NCBI RefSeq assembly: GCF_003925875.1
Contig: NZ_AP019309.1
Coordinates: 3,148,925 to 3,212,924 of the forward strand
From: Intestinibaculum porci
GTDB lineage: Bacteria > Bacillota_I > Bacilli_A > Erysipelotrichales > Coprobacillaceae
Reading direction: 5' to 3'
DNA: 64,000 nucleotides
Shown here: positions 26,206 to 35,409 of the stretch, piece after piece
How the letters are laid out: each line of letters opens with the position of its first letter
How positions within the stretch are numbered: the stretch's first letter is position 1
The notes under the pieces: generated by a model
Seen by the model: only the letters and a program-made list of their open reading frames with translations
Database searches by the model: none
What the model was told of the DNA's origin: nothing
Position numbers and translations under genes: made by a program

Positions 26206-27168
26206 TTAGTCCTGATCAAAGACAATACCAGCACTTTGTCTTGCTTGCGTTAAGATATCCGCTTCCATCTCTGTATAAGAGAGTAATTCTTCTGCTTTCT
26301 TTTCATCATTTTCATGAATAATACGAATAAATTCTTTGAATTCATAATACATTGCATGATGCTGCTCATCATAGTCTTTTAACTGATTCTTAATGTTATA
26401 ATGCGTCATGCGAGAGACAGGCGTATCAATGAGAATACTGCCATCATCACTCTGAATTGTGTTCATTAATGGTGCTGCGCAATCCTTGGCGCCAATTAAA
26501 ACAGCTTTAAAGCTGCCGTAATCCATGGTCAGTATACCACTGGTATCAATACCATGTGCAATGTTGGCGAGGTAATTCACTTTTTGAGGAGCGCCAAATA
26601 AACCAATCATAAAGTTAATATTATAAACATTAAGATCATAGAGGGCACCACCCGCTTTATGAACATCAAAAGCAGGAAGAATTGTTCCTTCTTTAAAAGC
26701 ATCATAACGTGATGAATACTGTGAATAATTTAAAGAGACAATCTTGATTGATCCTAATGAAGAAAGATCTTTCTTTAACGCCTGATAAGCCGGCATGGCA
26801 TGAATCGTCATCGCTTCTAACAGGAAAACATGTGCTTCCTTAGCGGCCTGAACTAATGTGTCAAACTGCAGACTATTCACGACAAAAGGCTTTTCACAAA
26901 TGACATGCTTATGCGCATTAATAGCCTGTAAAGCATAATCATAATGTAAATGGTTAGGCAAAGCGATATAAACAGTATCAATATCACTTTGTAATAAATC
27001 TTCGTAAGAAGTATAAACACCTGCAAAATGATGTTCATCCGCAATCTTTTGTGCTTTCTCGACTGAACGTGGGGTGGATAAGATATACGTTTTTTCAATT
27101 GGTAAAAGATCATAGGTTTCCATTAAATCTGCTACAATCTTACCTGTTCCTATAATTCCTAGTTTCAT
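26206..27168 (-). CDS. Gfo/Idh/MocA-family oxidoreductase
   Basis: 320 aa. N-terminal Rossmann domain (KLGIIGTGKIVADLM, residues 2-16) binds NAD(P). The family motif is seen as VICEKPFVVN (the EKP lysine, ~100), followed by the C-terminal alpha/beta substrate domain with GGALYDLNVYNINFM (catalytic-type Asp and nearby residues). The family oxidises or reduces sugars, inositols and related polyols; substrate not predictable. ATG at 27168 has AAAGGATG upstream. Monocistronic, converging on the acidic-tail gene. Confidence 0.9.
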   Translation of the reverse strand: MKLGIIGTGKIVADLMETYDLLPIEKTYILSTPRSVEKAQKIADEHHFAGVYTSYEDLLQSDIDTVYIALPNHLHYDYALQAINAHKHVICEKPFVVNSLQFDTLVQAAKEAHVFLLEAMTIHAMPAYQALKKDLSSLGSIKIVSLNYSQYSSRYDAFKEGTILPAFDVHKAGGALYDLNVYNINFMIGLFGAPQKVNYLANIAHGIDTSGILTMDYGSFKAVLIGAKDCAAPLMNTIQSDDGSILIDTPVSRMTHYNIKNQLKDYDEQHHAMYYEFKEFIRIIHENDEKKAEELLSYTEMEADILTQARQSAGIVFDQD

Positions 27169-27327
27169 TGTTTCACATCCTTTAGTTCTATTGTATAAAA
27201 ATCAAATTTCATCTTTTTGATATTTTCTCACATTGAAAAAGTACGATGTAAAATTATGTAAAAGAAATAGATTTTTTATTGATTAAAAGAAGATAATTTA
27301 AGATGCACATCATCAAAACTGTAAAAG

Positions 27328-27358
27328 AAAAGGCATCTGAAATTTCAGATGTCATAAT
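27328..27358 (-). terminator. Terminator of nudC
   Basis: Minus-strand palindrome CATCTGAA / TTCAGATG followed by CCTTTTCTTTT, 2 nt after the nudC stop codon. Confidence 0.7.
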
Positions 27359-27359
27359 A

Positions 27360-28190
27360 TTAATCACAGTAGCTTTCATCAATGAGTCCCTTTTGGAACA
27401 TTTCCATCATTTCATTGGTTAAAGATAAGTGATCCGGCTGTAAATGGATATCTTCCCGTTTGGTCCAGACCCCTTTCTTTAATTCACTGGTGTCTAACTT
27501 AATCTTTGTATCACCATCGACAACGCAGTAAAAGCCCATCAGGATATCATCCACAAAGCCCCAAGGCTGAGATTTATAATAACGAATATTCTTAACCTTT
27601 AAGCCGACTTCTTCCATCACTTCTCGTGCTACCGTCTGTTCCAAGGTTTCACCAATTTCCACAAAACCGGCAATTAAGGCATTATGACCATAGCCTTGCG
27701 CATATTTGGTAATCAGGATTTCATCACCATGCATAACCCCAACAATGACAGCGGGATTCAGACGGGGATAAATACGATTTCCGCAATGCGGACACACGAT
27801 CGCGCGTTCATCATCCGCTAACGTTGTTTCGACGCCGCAGTAACCGCAGTAGCGGTTATGACGATACCAGTTGGATAACGAATAAGCGGTAACAACAGCT
27901 AATAAATAAGGGGCAAAATCTTCATCATCATTACGAAGATTCCAGACATCTTCATAGTAATAGCCTTCTAAACGTACATGATGCTTAATCAGAAAACAGT
28001 CACGATCATCAAGAGAGAATAAATAAACATATTCTGCCTCTGCTGGCATCTGCGCATAAGTTGGAAAGGTAAAATCTTCCGTTACTAAAACACTTCTTTT
28101 CCGGAAAGAAAAGATTAAGCTATCAGCTTGTGGTTTCTTATTAGGATCATAGGAATTGTTTAATATATGTGGTTCAATATCTTGAATCAT
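27360..28190 (-). CDS. nudC: NADH pyrophosphatase / NAD-decapping Nudix hydrolase
   Basis: 276 aa. Zinc ribbon with two CxxC pairs (YCGYCGVET ... VCPHCGNRIYPR, ~115-145), followed by the Nudix domain. The Nudix box is complete (G-x5-E-x7-REVMEEVGL, ~190-212), and the NudC signature SQPW (YKSQPWGF) follows it. NudC cleaves NAD(H) and removes NAD caps from RNA. The N-terminal ~110 residues are the divergent NudC N-terminal domain. The promoter region contains no special signal; start ATG at 28190. Confidence 0.93.
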   Translation of the reverse strand: MIQDIEPHILNNSYDPNKKPQADSLIFSFRKRSVLVTEDFTFPTYAQMPAEAEYVYLFSLDDRDCFLIKHHVRLEGYYYEDVWNLRNDDEDFAPYLLAVVTAYSLSNWYRHNRYCGYCGVETTLADDERAIVCPHCGNRIYPRLNPAVIVGVMHGDEILITKYAQGYGHNALIAGFVEIGETLEQTVAREVMEEVGLKVKNIRYYKSQPWGFVDDILMGFYCVVDGDTKIKLDTSELKKGVWTKREDIHLQPDHLSLTNEMMEMFQKGLIDESYCD

Positions 28191-28249
28191 TCTTTCTGTA
28201 CCTCGTTTCTAGGGTCATTATAAAACATTTTTATGAGATTTCAAACGTG

Positions 28250-28332
28250 AAAAAGAACCGGATGGATTGGGCCCGGTTCTTTTTCGATGTTTGGGATTTT
28301 AAAATTATGAAGGGATGTACTCCTTTGAGTAC
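28250..28332 (-). ncRNA. Candidate small RNA, unit A
   Basis: Extended -10 promoter (TGC-TATAGT, -10 at 28339-28344) precedes a 5' hairpin GTACTC-AAAG-GAGTAC, a linker ATCCCTTCATAATTTTAAAA followed by TCCC, and a terminator stem AAAAAGAACCGG / CCGGTTCTTTTT. The linker is nearly identical to that of unit B 160 nt away and similar to unit C at 61315. Confidence 0.55.
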
Positions 28333-28422
28333 AAATACACTATAGCACACAACTTTTTGCAGAGTTATAAGAATACTGTGTGAAATTATGGGTAATCTTG
28401 AATTTCAAAATGATAGGCTATG

Positions 28423-28508
28423 AAAAAAGCCGGTGGATCACCGACTTCTTTCATGTTTTTGGGATTTAAATTATGAAGGGATGCACTCTTTACTTAAGAG
28501 TACGGATA
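28423..28508 (-). ncRNA. Candidate small RNA, unit B
   Basis: Same plan as unit A: hairpin GTACTC / GAGTGC, linker ATCCCTTCATAATTTAAATC then CC, and terminator AAGTCGGTG / CACCGGCTTTTTT. The T-run is clearly on the minus strand, fixing the direction. The upstream sequence is AT-rich (TATTAT, TATATA) without a clear -35 box. Confidence 0.55.
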
Positions 28509-28586
28509 TATAATATCTAATAATTGTTTTTATATTTTGGAATAATTGTGTGAGAATATGTGAGAATTCGATTACTTCATGCTAAA

Positions 28587-30986
28587 TTATAAAGATTGTT
28601 CTGTACGCCCAATAATATCATCCTGCGTTGCTTTGGATAAAACATTGAAGAAAGCACTATATCCAGCTACACGAACAATTAAGTCTTTATGCTTTTCTGG
28701 ATGTTTTTGGGCATCAATTAAGGTTTCTCTTGAGACGATGTTGTACTGTACATGATAGCCATGGAGACGATTAAAGAAGGTTCGAATAAGAGCTTCTAAT
28801 TTCATCTTATTTTCCTCATTAGCCAGCATGGAAGGATTCATCTTCTGATTCAGTAAAACCCCGCCGGTAATTAAATGCGTTGGTAATTTAGAAACACTCT
28901 TGAAGACAGCAGTTGGACCATGCTGGTCACAGTTATGCGCAGGGGAGCAGCCTTCCGCTAATGGTTCATGAGCTTTACGGCCATCTGGCGTTGCCATGGT
29001 TCCCATTCCCTGTCCGACATTCGCAGAAATCGAAGATGTCCCGCCATAACGGACACCGCCAATTGGCCCACGGCCAAAGCGGGTATTTTTATATTTCTTG
29101 ATTTCATCTAAATAGCTGTCATACGCCTCAACGACTAACTCATCAACTTCATCTTCATCATTACCATATTTAGGTGCCTCATTGATTAACATCTCCTGGA
29201 TCTGTTTGTTTTCTGGTGATGTAAAGTCATCTAAGATCGCATTCCATAAAGCTTCTGGGGTGATTTTCTGTTCATCAAAAACTAATTTCTTAATCGCCGC
29301 TAAGCTATCGGCCATATTCGCAATGCCGACCTGTAAACCCGAGATAAAGTCATAGACAGCGCCGCCTTCTTTAATTGTTTTCCCTCGTTTGAGGCAGTCA
29401 TCCGTTAAGGTTGAACATAAGATATCAGGAACATCACGTTCACTCGCTTTATCGATACAGTTCTCGACGATCACGCTATAACGCGTTAATTCACGGACTG
29501 ATAAATCCCAGGCCTTCATTAATTCCTCATAGGAATGCATATCCTTGAAATAACCATAGCCTTTCATAAAACGCTTGCCACTGGTTAAATCAACGCCATT
29601 ATTCATCACGCATAAGAGAATACGTGGGAAGTTCATATAACTCATCCCAGTACAGCGATAACCCCATTTACCGGGAACAGCTGTTTCAACACAGCCAATA
29701 GCTGAATAATCATAGGCATCTTCTTTCGCAACACCTTTTTCAATAAAGGATGGAATGATGATTTCATCATTATTAAGAGCAGGCATGCCAAAGCCTAATT
29801 TCATAACTTCAATACATTCATCAAAGAAATGTTTATCTAAATGTGCATGATAACGAACGGTTAAGTTAGGCTGAGTTAAACGCGTTTGCGCAACGGACTG
29901 TAAAACAAGGAAGGAAAGGGGATTAACTGCATCTTTACCATCTCTTGTCTGACCGCCAATCGTGACATTCTGATACATTGGAGAACCCGCACTTGAGAAA
30001 GTATGGGCCTGCGAACGCACTTTATTAATTGTCATCGTCTTGATCCATAAGTTATCTAATAATTCCACCACTTCTTCATCAGTAAGGGAATCATGAGCAT
30101 AATAAGGATACATATACTGATCAAAACGACCATAAGATAAAGAATGACCATTCGATTCAATCTGTAAGATCAACTGAATAAACCATACTGACTGGATTGC
30201 TTCTTTAAAGCTTTGCGCTGGCTGATAAGGAACCTTCTCACAAATATTAGCGATGTCTTCTAATTCTGTTTTACGTTTGCCCGTCGCCGTTAAACTCATT
30301 TCATGAGCTAACTGCGCATAACGATGAGCAAAGTTCTTTACCGCTTCAATAACAATTAATACAGCTTTATAGAAGATACGCTGATCAATCGCATCGATAT
30401 CTGTCATATCTAAGTGAGAAAGATACTCTTTGGCTTTATCTTCATAACCTTTTAAACCATATTGTAAAACTTTCTGATAATTAACCGCTAAATGCGCATC
30501 GCCGGCATTGAGTTTTCCTTCCATGCCAAAGAAGCCTGTCTCCATAAAGACTTTCACTTCTTCCGGCAGTAATTCTAAGCCGCGATCACGCAAGGTATTA
30601 TTGTGCCAGAAAGGGGCAATCTCCCGTAAGATCTGTTTGGTTTCTTCAGTGATATAGAAAACATCACCATCACGTTTTTCAAAAGTATCCAGTTCGTCCA
30701 TGACAAAACCCATGGTATATTCTGGGAAAATAGGGGCATTACGATTCTTTGTGGCCTGGTTCCCCACGATCAGGGTATCATCTTCAATATAAATAGACAT
30801 CTTTTCTAAGATTTCTTTTAACATCACCGCACGTAATAAAACCCGTGGTAAATGTTGGTTATTTTTATAAACATCAGTGACAATCTGTGCTCTTTCAGCA
30901 TCGATATAAGGTTTTTCATCTAAGACCTGGTTGCGGAAATGATCCATTCTTTGTGTCAATTTTCCAAAGTGTTCTGTATGTTCCAT
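28587..30986 (-). CDS. YbiW (PflF)-like glycyl radical enzyme
   Basis: 799 aa. Radical site RVAGYSAFF near the C-terminus (the Gly loop) and the active-site cysteine loop AIGCVETAVPGKWGYRCTGM, with the Cys-x-Glu arrangement of the dehydratase/lyase branch rather than the Cys-Cys pair of true pyruvate formate-lyase. Sequence over the C-terminal third (GLQVGIANMADSLAA, RFGRGPIGG, VSRETLIDAQ) closely follows the E. coli YbiW/PflF type, whose substrate is unsettled; choline lyase or propanediol/glycerol dehydratase activity cannot be assigned. Promoter TTGACT - 17 - TACATT (31010-31038). Divergent from its activase, with a DeoR regulator behind it; this trio suggests anaerobic use of a small carbon compound. 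No microcompartment genes are present. Confidence 0.88.
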   Translation of the reverse strand: MEHTEHFGKLTQRMDHFRNQVLDEKPYIDAERAQIVTDVYKNNQHLPRVLLRAVMLKEILEKMSIYIEDDTLIVGNQATKNRNAPIFPEYTMGFVMDELDTFEKRDGDVFYITEETKQILREIAPFWHNNTLRDRGLELLPEEVKVFMETGFFGMEGKLNAGDAHLAVNYQKVLQYGLKGYEDKAKEYLSHLDMTDIDAIDQRIFYKAVLIVIEAVKNFAHRYAQLAHEMSLTATGKRKTELEDIANICEKVPYQPAQSFKEAIQSVWFIQLILQIESNGHSLSYGRFDQYMYPYYAHDSLTDEEVVELLDNLWIKTMTINKVRSQAHTFSSAGSPMYQNVTIGGQTRDGKDAVNPLSFLVLQSVAQTRLTQPNLTVRYHAHLDKHFFDECIEVMKLGFGMPALNNDEIIIPSFIEKGVAKEDAYDYSAIGCVETAVPGKWGYRCTGMSYMNFPRILLCVMNNGVDLTSGKRFMKGYGYFKDMHSYEELMKAWDLSVRELTRYSVIVENCIDKASERDVPDILCSTLTDDCLKRGKTIKEGGAVYDFISGLQVGIANMADSLAAIKKLVFDEQKITPEALWNAILDDFTSPENKQIQEMLINEAPKYGNDEDEVDELVVEAYDSYLDEIKKYKNTRFGRGPIGGVRYGGTSSISANVGQGMGTMATPDGRKAHEPLAEGCSPAHNCDQHGPTAVFKSVSKLPTHLITGGVLLNQKMNPSMLANEENKMKLEALIRTFFNRLHGYHVQYNIVSRETLIDAQKHPEKHKDLIVRVAGYSAFFNVLSKATQDDIIGRTEQSL

Positions 30987-31009
30987 AATATCTACCTCTC
31001 TTCACCTAT

Positions 31010-31092
31010 AATGTACGCGCTTGAAAGATTAAAGTCAACAACTTTCATTTCATTTATAATTATTTTACTTTCATATGAAACTATGATACAAT
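31010..31092. promoter_or_regulatory. Divergent promoters of the glycyl radical enzyme and its activase, with palindrome
   Basis: Minus: TTGACT (31033-31038) - 17 - TACATT (31010-31015). Plus: TTTACT (31064-31069) - 17 - TACAAT (31087-31092). The 12-bp palindrome TTTCATATGAAA (31069-31080) occupies the plus-promoter spacer, and TTTCATTTCAT repeats lie between the two promoters, making a likely binding site for the nearby DeoR regulator (inference). Confidence 0.7.
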
Positions 31093-31111
31093 CATTTCAG
31101 GAGGAATTCTT

Positions 31112-32008
31112 ATGGAAGGTATTGTCTTTAATATTCAGAAATTTAGTATTCATGATGGGCCAGGAATCCGTACGACGGTCTTTTTAAAAGGGTGCCCCTT
31201 ACATTGTAAATGGTGCGCTAATCCTGAATCCCAGTCACCCCATATTCAGATCATCCGTGATGATGATCTTTGTATTCATTGTCATCATTGTCAAAAGATT
31301 TGCCCTAAACAGGCAATCTTAGAGGATTTAAACATCACTTCAGCCTGTGATGGCTGCCTAACATGCGTCAATGAGTGCCCCGTCCATGCGCTTTCTTATG
31401 AAGGTAAAAAAATGAGCGTTGAAGATGTTGTAAAGATTTGTCTGCAGGATCGTGATTTCTATGAGGAATCAGGAGGCGGGGTCACTATTTCCGGCGGTGA
31501 AGGGATGATGCAGCCGCCATTTGTGAAAGCCTTAGTGACCGCTTTAAAAGAAGAACATATCCATGTAGCCATTGAAACAACTGGCTATGCGTCTGAGCAA
31601 GTCTTTCAGGAGTTAGCCCCTTTATTTGATCTCTTATTATTTGATGTCAAACATTATGATGATGCCAAGCACCAAGAAGGTACAGGCGTTACCCATCAGC
31701 TGATCGATTCCAATATGCGTTATGCAATTGCACATCATATTCCTTTATTAGCCCGCATTCCGGTCATTCCTGGTTTTAATGACAGCTTAGAAGATGCAAA
31801 GGGGTTAGCAGCTTATCTCTTATCCTGTCAGATCGATAAAGTGCAGTTATTGCCTTTCCATCAGATGGGCGAAAATAAATATGTCAAACTGCATCGGAAT
31901 TATGCTTATACGAATGTGAAAGCGTATCATGAAGAAGATCTTAATGAATATGCCGATATTTTTAGAAAGCAGGGGGTCAATGCCTTCTTCCACACTGAAA
32001 AAAGCTGA
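31112..32008 (+). CDS. Glycyl radical enzyme activating protein (YbiY/PflE-like)
   Basis: 298 aa radical-SAM enzyme that installs the glycyl radical on the partner at 28587. Motifs: the radical-SAM cluster CPLHCKWC (C-x3-C-x2-C), then an inserted ferredoxin-like region with two clusters (CIHCHHCQKICP and CDGCLTCVNECP), ISGGEGMMQ and LLARIPVIPGFND. The extra clusters are typical of activases for dehydratase-type enzymes and absent from PflA. GGAGGA lies just upstream of ATG 31112. Confidence 0.92.
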   Translation: MEGIVFNIQKFSIHDGPGIRTTVFLKGCPLHCKWCANPESQSPHIQIIRDDDLCIHCHHCQKICPKQAILEDLNITSACDGCLTCVNECPVHALSYEGKKMSVEDVVKICLQDRDFYEESGGGVTISGGEGMMQPPFVKALVTALKEEHIHVAIETTGYASEQVFQELAPLFDLLLFDVKHYDDAKHQEGTGVTHQLIDSNMRYAIAHHIPLLARIPVIPGFNDSLEDAKGLAAYLLSCQIDKVQLLPFHQMGENKYVKLHRNYAYTNVKAYHEEDLNEYADIFRKQGVNAFFHTEKS

Positions 32009-32030
32009 GTGTCTTCTCACTCAGCTTTAT
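32001..32030. terminator. Bidirectional terminator between activase and DeoR gene
   Basis: 11-bp perfect stem AAAGCTGAGTG / CACTCAGCTTT (32001-32011 / 32018-32028) that overlaps the stop codons of both converging genes. Confidence 0.85.
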
Positions 32031-32763
32031 AGATTTCAACACCTTGATCGGTTAATGTCGTTTCGTATTCCAAAGGCAGTGAGCTATCTGTAACCACCGC
32101 TGAAACTTCTGAAGCTCGTAATAAGTTCACCGTGCCTTGTTTACCAAACTTTTCTGATTCACTGACGACAATGACATTCTTCGCATGACGAGAGATTTCT
32201 CGTACCGTCATGCAGCGTTCAAAGTCACGACCGGTAAAACCCGTAACATCGGTATAACCATCAGTTCCAATAAAATAGTGATCGACATAAAAACTTGAGG
32301 CGGCCTGACTCGTCAATGGCCCGACTAACACCTGGGATTCTTTCTGATAACTGCCGCCTAATAAAATCAGATTGATATCCATATTTTTAACGTAATCACA
32401 AATAAAAGCGGAATTGGTAATAATGGTCATATTTTTTTTATGCAAGGCTAAAGCTTTCGCCACGAGCGCGCAGCAGGATCCTGATTCAATCATCAGGGTT
32501 TCCCCATCTCTGACAAGTTCAATCGCCTTACGGGCGATTTTTTCTTTTTCTTCATAGTGATAGCTTAATCTAGTAGAAATGTTATCTAAACCATTGAGGC
32601 GGGCATAGCCATGTTCGCGTTTAATCATGCCAGCATCTTCCAGTTTATTGAGATCCTTACGGATCGTCACCTGAGAAACACCTAATAAGCGTGATAATTC
32701 AACGACCTCCATCGATTCATTTTTAGTAATGAGATTTAAAATTGTCTTTTGTCTTTCGTTCAT
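32017..32763 (-). CDS. DeoR-family transcriptional regulator
   Basis: 248 aa. N-terminal winged HTH (VVELSRLLGVSQVTIRKDLNKLEDAGMIKREHGYA) followed by the DeoR sugar-phosphate-sensing domain (MIESGSCCALVAKAL, TIITNSAFICDYV, LLGGSYQKESQVLVGP, HYFIGTDGYTDVTGF). The family represses catabolic genes and responds to phosphorylated sugars or related metabolites. Converging on the activase gene, it is the likely regulator of the glycyl radical enzyme pair, though this is positional inference. It has its own upstream region of ~130 bp shared with the serine acetyltransferase gene. Confidence 0.9.
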   Translation of the reverse strand: MNERQKTILNLITKNESMEVVELSRLLGVSQVTIRKDLNKLEDAGMIKREHGYARLNGLDNISTRLSYHYEEKEKIARKAIELVRDGETLMIESGSCCALVAKALALHKKNMTIITNSAFICDYVKNMDINLILLGGSYQKESQVLVGPLTSQAASSFYVDHYFIGTDGYTDVTGFTGRDFERCMTVREISRHAKNVIVVSESEKFGKQGTVNLLRASEVSAVVTDSSLPLEYETTLTDQGVEIYKAE

Positions 32764-32892
32764 TCTTTCATTCTCCTGCCTACTAGAATACCATAAGTTA
32801 AGCGTTTACGCTAGATGTGATTTGATGATCATATTTTACCGGAAATGCCTTAAGTCATGTTATAATGGACACAAAAGAAATGAGGTTATAGC

Positions 32893-33840
32893 ATGGGTAA
32901 TATTGAACAGAATGATATTAATCATATCATCGATAATATTATGGATGATTACTCTCAAGGACGCGATATTGACTCGATGGAAGTTTTCCATCAGCCAGAC
33001 ATGGATGTCATCATTGATATCCTGCATAAATTATTACGAGTATTCTATCCAGGATTTTATCGAGAAAAAGTCTATAAGTATTATAATGAACGCAATAATC
33101 TTGCGGTCTTAATTGAAGATATTATGTATCATCTCCAGCAGCAGATTGCAATTGTCTTACACAATCGTGATGAATATCTGGATTGCGATGAAGAATGCAC
33201 CGAACGTGAAGCCTATCTGATCACTAAAAAATTCTTCAATGAAATTCCTAAGATTCGTGCTTATCTGGATACTGATATGCAGGCTGCTTTTGATGGTGAT
33301 CCAGCCGCCAATGGCAAAGATGAAATTGTCTTATGTTATCCTGGGTTATTAGCGACAACCATTAATCGTATCGCCCACGAATTATTTGTCTTAGATGTCC
33401 CGCTGATTCCGCGCATGATGAGTGAATATGCCCATTCCCGTACCGGTGTGGATATTCATCCGGGTGCGGTCATCGGCAAATACTTCTTTATTGACCATGC
33501 CACTGGCATTGTCATCGGTTCTACAACCAAAATAGGGGATCATGTCAAAGTATACCAAGGCGTGACATTGGGCGCTTTATCAACCCGTAAAGGCCAGTTA
33601 CTGCATGGTGTGAAACGTCATCCAACCATTGAAGATAACGTCACCATCTATGCGGGAGCAAGCGTCCTGGGCGGAGATACTGTGATCGGTCATGATACCG
33701 TCATTGGCTCTAATGCCTTTATCACATCATCGGTCGCACCGAATTCCCGTATTTCCATTGAAAATAAATCCATTCATGTGGAAAATCAAAAAGTAAAAAA
33801 AGAAGATTTAGATGATTCCACATGGTTCTACATTATCTAG
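32893..33840 (+). CDS. cysE: Serine O-acetyltransferase (EpsC type)
   Basis: 315 aa. Acetylates L-serine with acetyl-CoA in the first step of cysteine synthesis. The C-terminal left-handed beta helix shows hexapeptide repeats (GVDIHPGAVIGKYFFIDHATGIVIG, VYQGVTLGALS, YAGASVLGGDTVIG), with the catalytic-type DHATG. The helical N-terminal domain (~1-170) is longer than in E. coli CysE, as in EpsC-type enzymes (~310 aa). ATG 32893 has GAGG 7 nt upstream; an extended -10 (TGT-TATAAT) lies just before. No cysK is adjacent; the next gene is an Mrp protein 10 nt downstream, probably in the same operon. Confidence 0.93.
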   Translation: MGNIEQNDINHIIDNIMDDYSQGRDIDSMEVFHQPDMDVIIDILHKLLRVFYPGFYREKVYKYYNERNNLAVLIEDIMYHLQQQIAIVLHNRDEYLDCDEECTEREAYLITKKFFNEIPKIRAYLDTDMQAAFDGDPAANGKDEIVLCYPGLLATTINRIAHELFVLDVPLIPRMMSEYAHSRTGVDIHPGAVIGKYFFIDHATGIVIGSTTKIGDHVKVYQGVTLGALSTRKGQLLHGVKRHPTIEDNVTIYAGASVLGGDTVIGHDTVIGSNAFITSSVAPNSRISIENKSIHVENQKVKKEDLDDSTWFYII

Positions 33841-33850
33841 GAGGCCTAAT

Positions 33851-34624
33851 ATGGATAAGTTTAGAGCAAAATTTCGTAAAGAATTAAACGCCCATTCGCA
33901 TGTCGGTAAAGTCATTGCGGTCATGTCCGGCAAAGGCGGGGTAGGGAAATCGCTGACTACGACACAGTTAGCGGTCGCTTTAAATCGTCAGGGTTATAAA
34001 GTCGCGATTATGGATGCCGATTTAACCGGTCCTTCCATTCCCCAGGCTTTTGGCTTAAGCGGTCAGACTTATGGCGTTAAAGAAGGGATTGTTCCAAGAG
34101 TGACTAAGACTGGTATTAAAGTCATGTCCATTAACTTATTAGTGGAAAATCCTGGTGATCCAGTCATTTGGCGTGGTCCCGTCTTAGCGGATATGATCAA
34201 CCAGTTCTGGACGGATGTCTACTGGGGAGAAATTGACTATATGCTCATCGATATGCCGCCAGGAACAGGGGATATCCCACTGACAATCTTCCAGTCTTTA
34301 CCAGTTGATGGCATCGTTGTCGTCACTTCACCACAGGACTTAGTATCCATGATTGTCGAAAAATCTGTGCGCATGGCGAATACGATGGATATTCCATTAC
34401 TCGGGATCGTTGAAAATATGAGTTATTATGTCTGCCCTGACTGCGGTCATAAGCACTATATCTTCGGCGAATCACATATTGAAGATGTCGCTAAACAGTT
34501 TGGCATTGATACTTATACCCAAATGCCAATCGATCCAACGATTGCCCAAACCATTGATGCAGGTAAAGCCGAAAGCTTAAAGATTGAACATTTAGACAAT
34601 ATCATTGCAGCCATTGAAAAATAG
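33851..34624 (+). CDS. Mrp/NBP35-family P-loop ATPase (iron-sulfur carrier)
   Basis: 257 aa from ATG 33851, preceded by AGGAGG at ideal distance and 10 nt after the cysE stop. Deviant Walker A MSGKGGVGKSLTTTQLA (residues ~24-40), Switch/Asp segment MDADLTGPSIP, IDMPPGTGD, and a CxxC pair (YVCPDCGHKH) that binds a 4Fe-4S cluster in Mrp/ApbC proteins. Role: scaffold or carrier in iron-sulfur protein maturation. No DUF59 domain at the N-terminus. Pairing with cysteine synthesis makes sense because cysteine supplies sulfur for clusters, which is inference. Confidence 0.93.
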   Translation: MDKFRAKFRKELNAHSHVGKVIAVMSGKGGVGKSLTTTQLAVALNRQGYKVAIMDADLTGPSIPQAFGLSGQTYGVKEGIVPRVTKTGIKVMSINLLVENPGDPVIWRGPVLADMINQFWTDVYWGEIDYMLIDMPPGTGDIPLTIFQSLPVDGIVVVTSPQDLVSMIVEKSVRMANTMDIPLLGIVENMSYYVCPDCGHKHYIFGESHIEDVAKQFGIDTYTQMPIDPTIAQTIDAGKAESLKIEHLDNIIAAIEK

Positions 34625-34650
34625 AGGATGGAACGCTCCATCCTCTTTTA
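34623..34650. terminator. Bidirectional terminator between mrp and DsbA-like gene
   Basis: 10-bp stem AGAGGATGGA / TCCATCCTCT with ACGC loop, then TTTT on the plus strand. It overlaps the stop codons of both converging genes. Confidence 0.85.
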
Positions 34651-35346
34651 CTTACAGCCATCCACGCCGCAGGCAGCGCCTTCGGCAATGATCTGATCTT
34701 CTTCTAATATTTTATTAAAAATCTTTTTCATCTCTGAGGTCGGTAAAGCTCCCGGAATCGCATACTTATCATTAATAATGAAGTAAGGCACCGCATTGAT
34801 ACCATATTGCTTTGCTAACGCTTCTTCAGAGCGCACCTGCTCACTATAATCATCACTATTTAACAGTTGCTCAAAGTCTTCTTCGCTGATTCCCGCTTCT
34901 AACGCTAATGGCTTTAAAGCCTCTAAATCACTCATTTCACGATGTTCTTCAAACATCGCTTGAAACAAGCGATCAATGAATTGATTTGCTTTTTCAGATG
35001 ATAATTTTTTCTGCGCTAACTTGGTTAAACGATGAGCCGGGAAGGTGCTTGTATAACGGGCATGGACATAATCTAAAGCAATATCAGAATCACTAGCCAT
35101 CGTTTCTACCTTTTTAATTTCCTCACTGGCCTGGCTTAAACTGATACCATATTTCGATGCGAGCAACTGCGTTGAAGGACCTACATAATGGTTGGGAAAT
35201 GTCGGATCTAACTCAAATGATAACATCGTGACATCACTATCATTTTCTAAGCCGCTTTCTTGAATTGCTCTTTTTAAATGGGTTTCCCCGATATAACAAA
35301 ACGGACAGGCATAGTCCGAAAAGAATTTTACTGATAATTTTTTCAT
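34648..35346 (-). CDS. DsbA/FrnE-family thioredoxin-fold oxidoreductase
   Basis: 232 aa from ATG 35346 (GAGAGG 6 nt upstream; longer in-frame starts lack an RBS). Thioredoxin-like active site CPFC (FFSDYACPFCYIG) with helical insertion and cis-proline segment NAVPYFI. No signal peptide, so cytosolic, as for FrnE proteins that handle disulfides under stress. A second cysteine pair near the C-terminus (ACGVDGC) also resembles the extra cysteines reported in FrnE relatives. Transcribed downstream of, but separated by a terminator from, the ATP synthase operon. Confidence 0.88.
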   Translation of the reverse strand: MKKLSVKFFSDYACPFCYIGETHLKRAIQESGLENDSDVTMLSFELDPTFPNHYVGPSTQLLASKYGISLSQASEEIKKVETMASDSDIALDYVHARYTSTFPAHRLTKLAQKKLSSEKANQFIDRLFQAMFEEHREMSDLEALKPLALEAGISEEDFEQLLNSDDYSEQVRSEEALAKQYGINAVPYFIINDKYAIPGALPTSEMKKIFNKILEEDQIIAEGAACGVDGCK

Positions 35347-35409
35347 AGATAACCTCTCTTTCGCTGTTATCCTAGCATAAGATTGCGCACAATTCATTAT
35401 ATATGCATT

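Larger units (their letters stand above)
28191..28586. other. Intergenic stretch with two tandem candidate small-RNA units
   Basis: No protein gene is supported in these ~400 bp. They hold two related minus-strand units (28250-28332 and 28423-28508), each a hairpin, a conserved linker and a terminator. Plus-strand mini-frames of 12-15 codons starting MKGCT occur in both but have no ribosome binding site. Confidence 0.6.

Noticed and set aside
28290-28525. Two plus-strand mini-frames beginning MKGCT
   Set aside because: No ribosome binding site, divergent after five residues, and the T-runs of the associated terminators fit minus-strand RNAs better.
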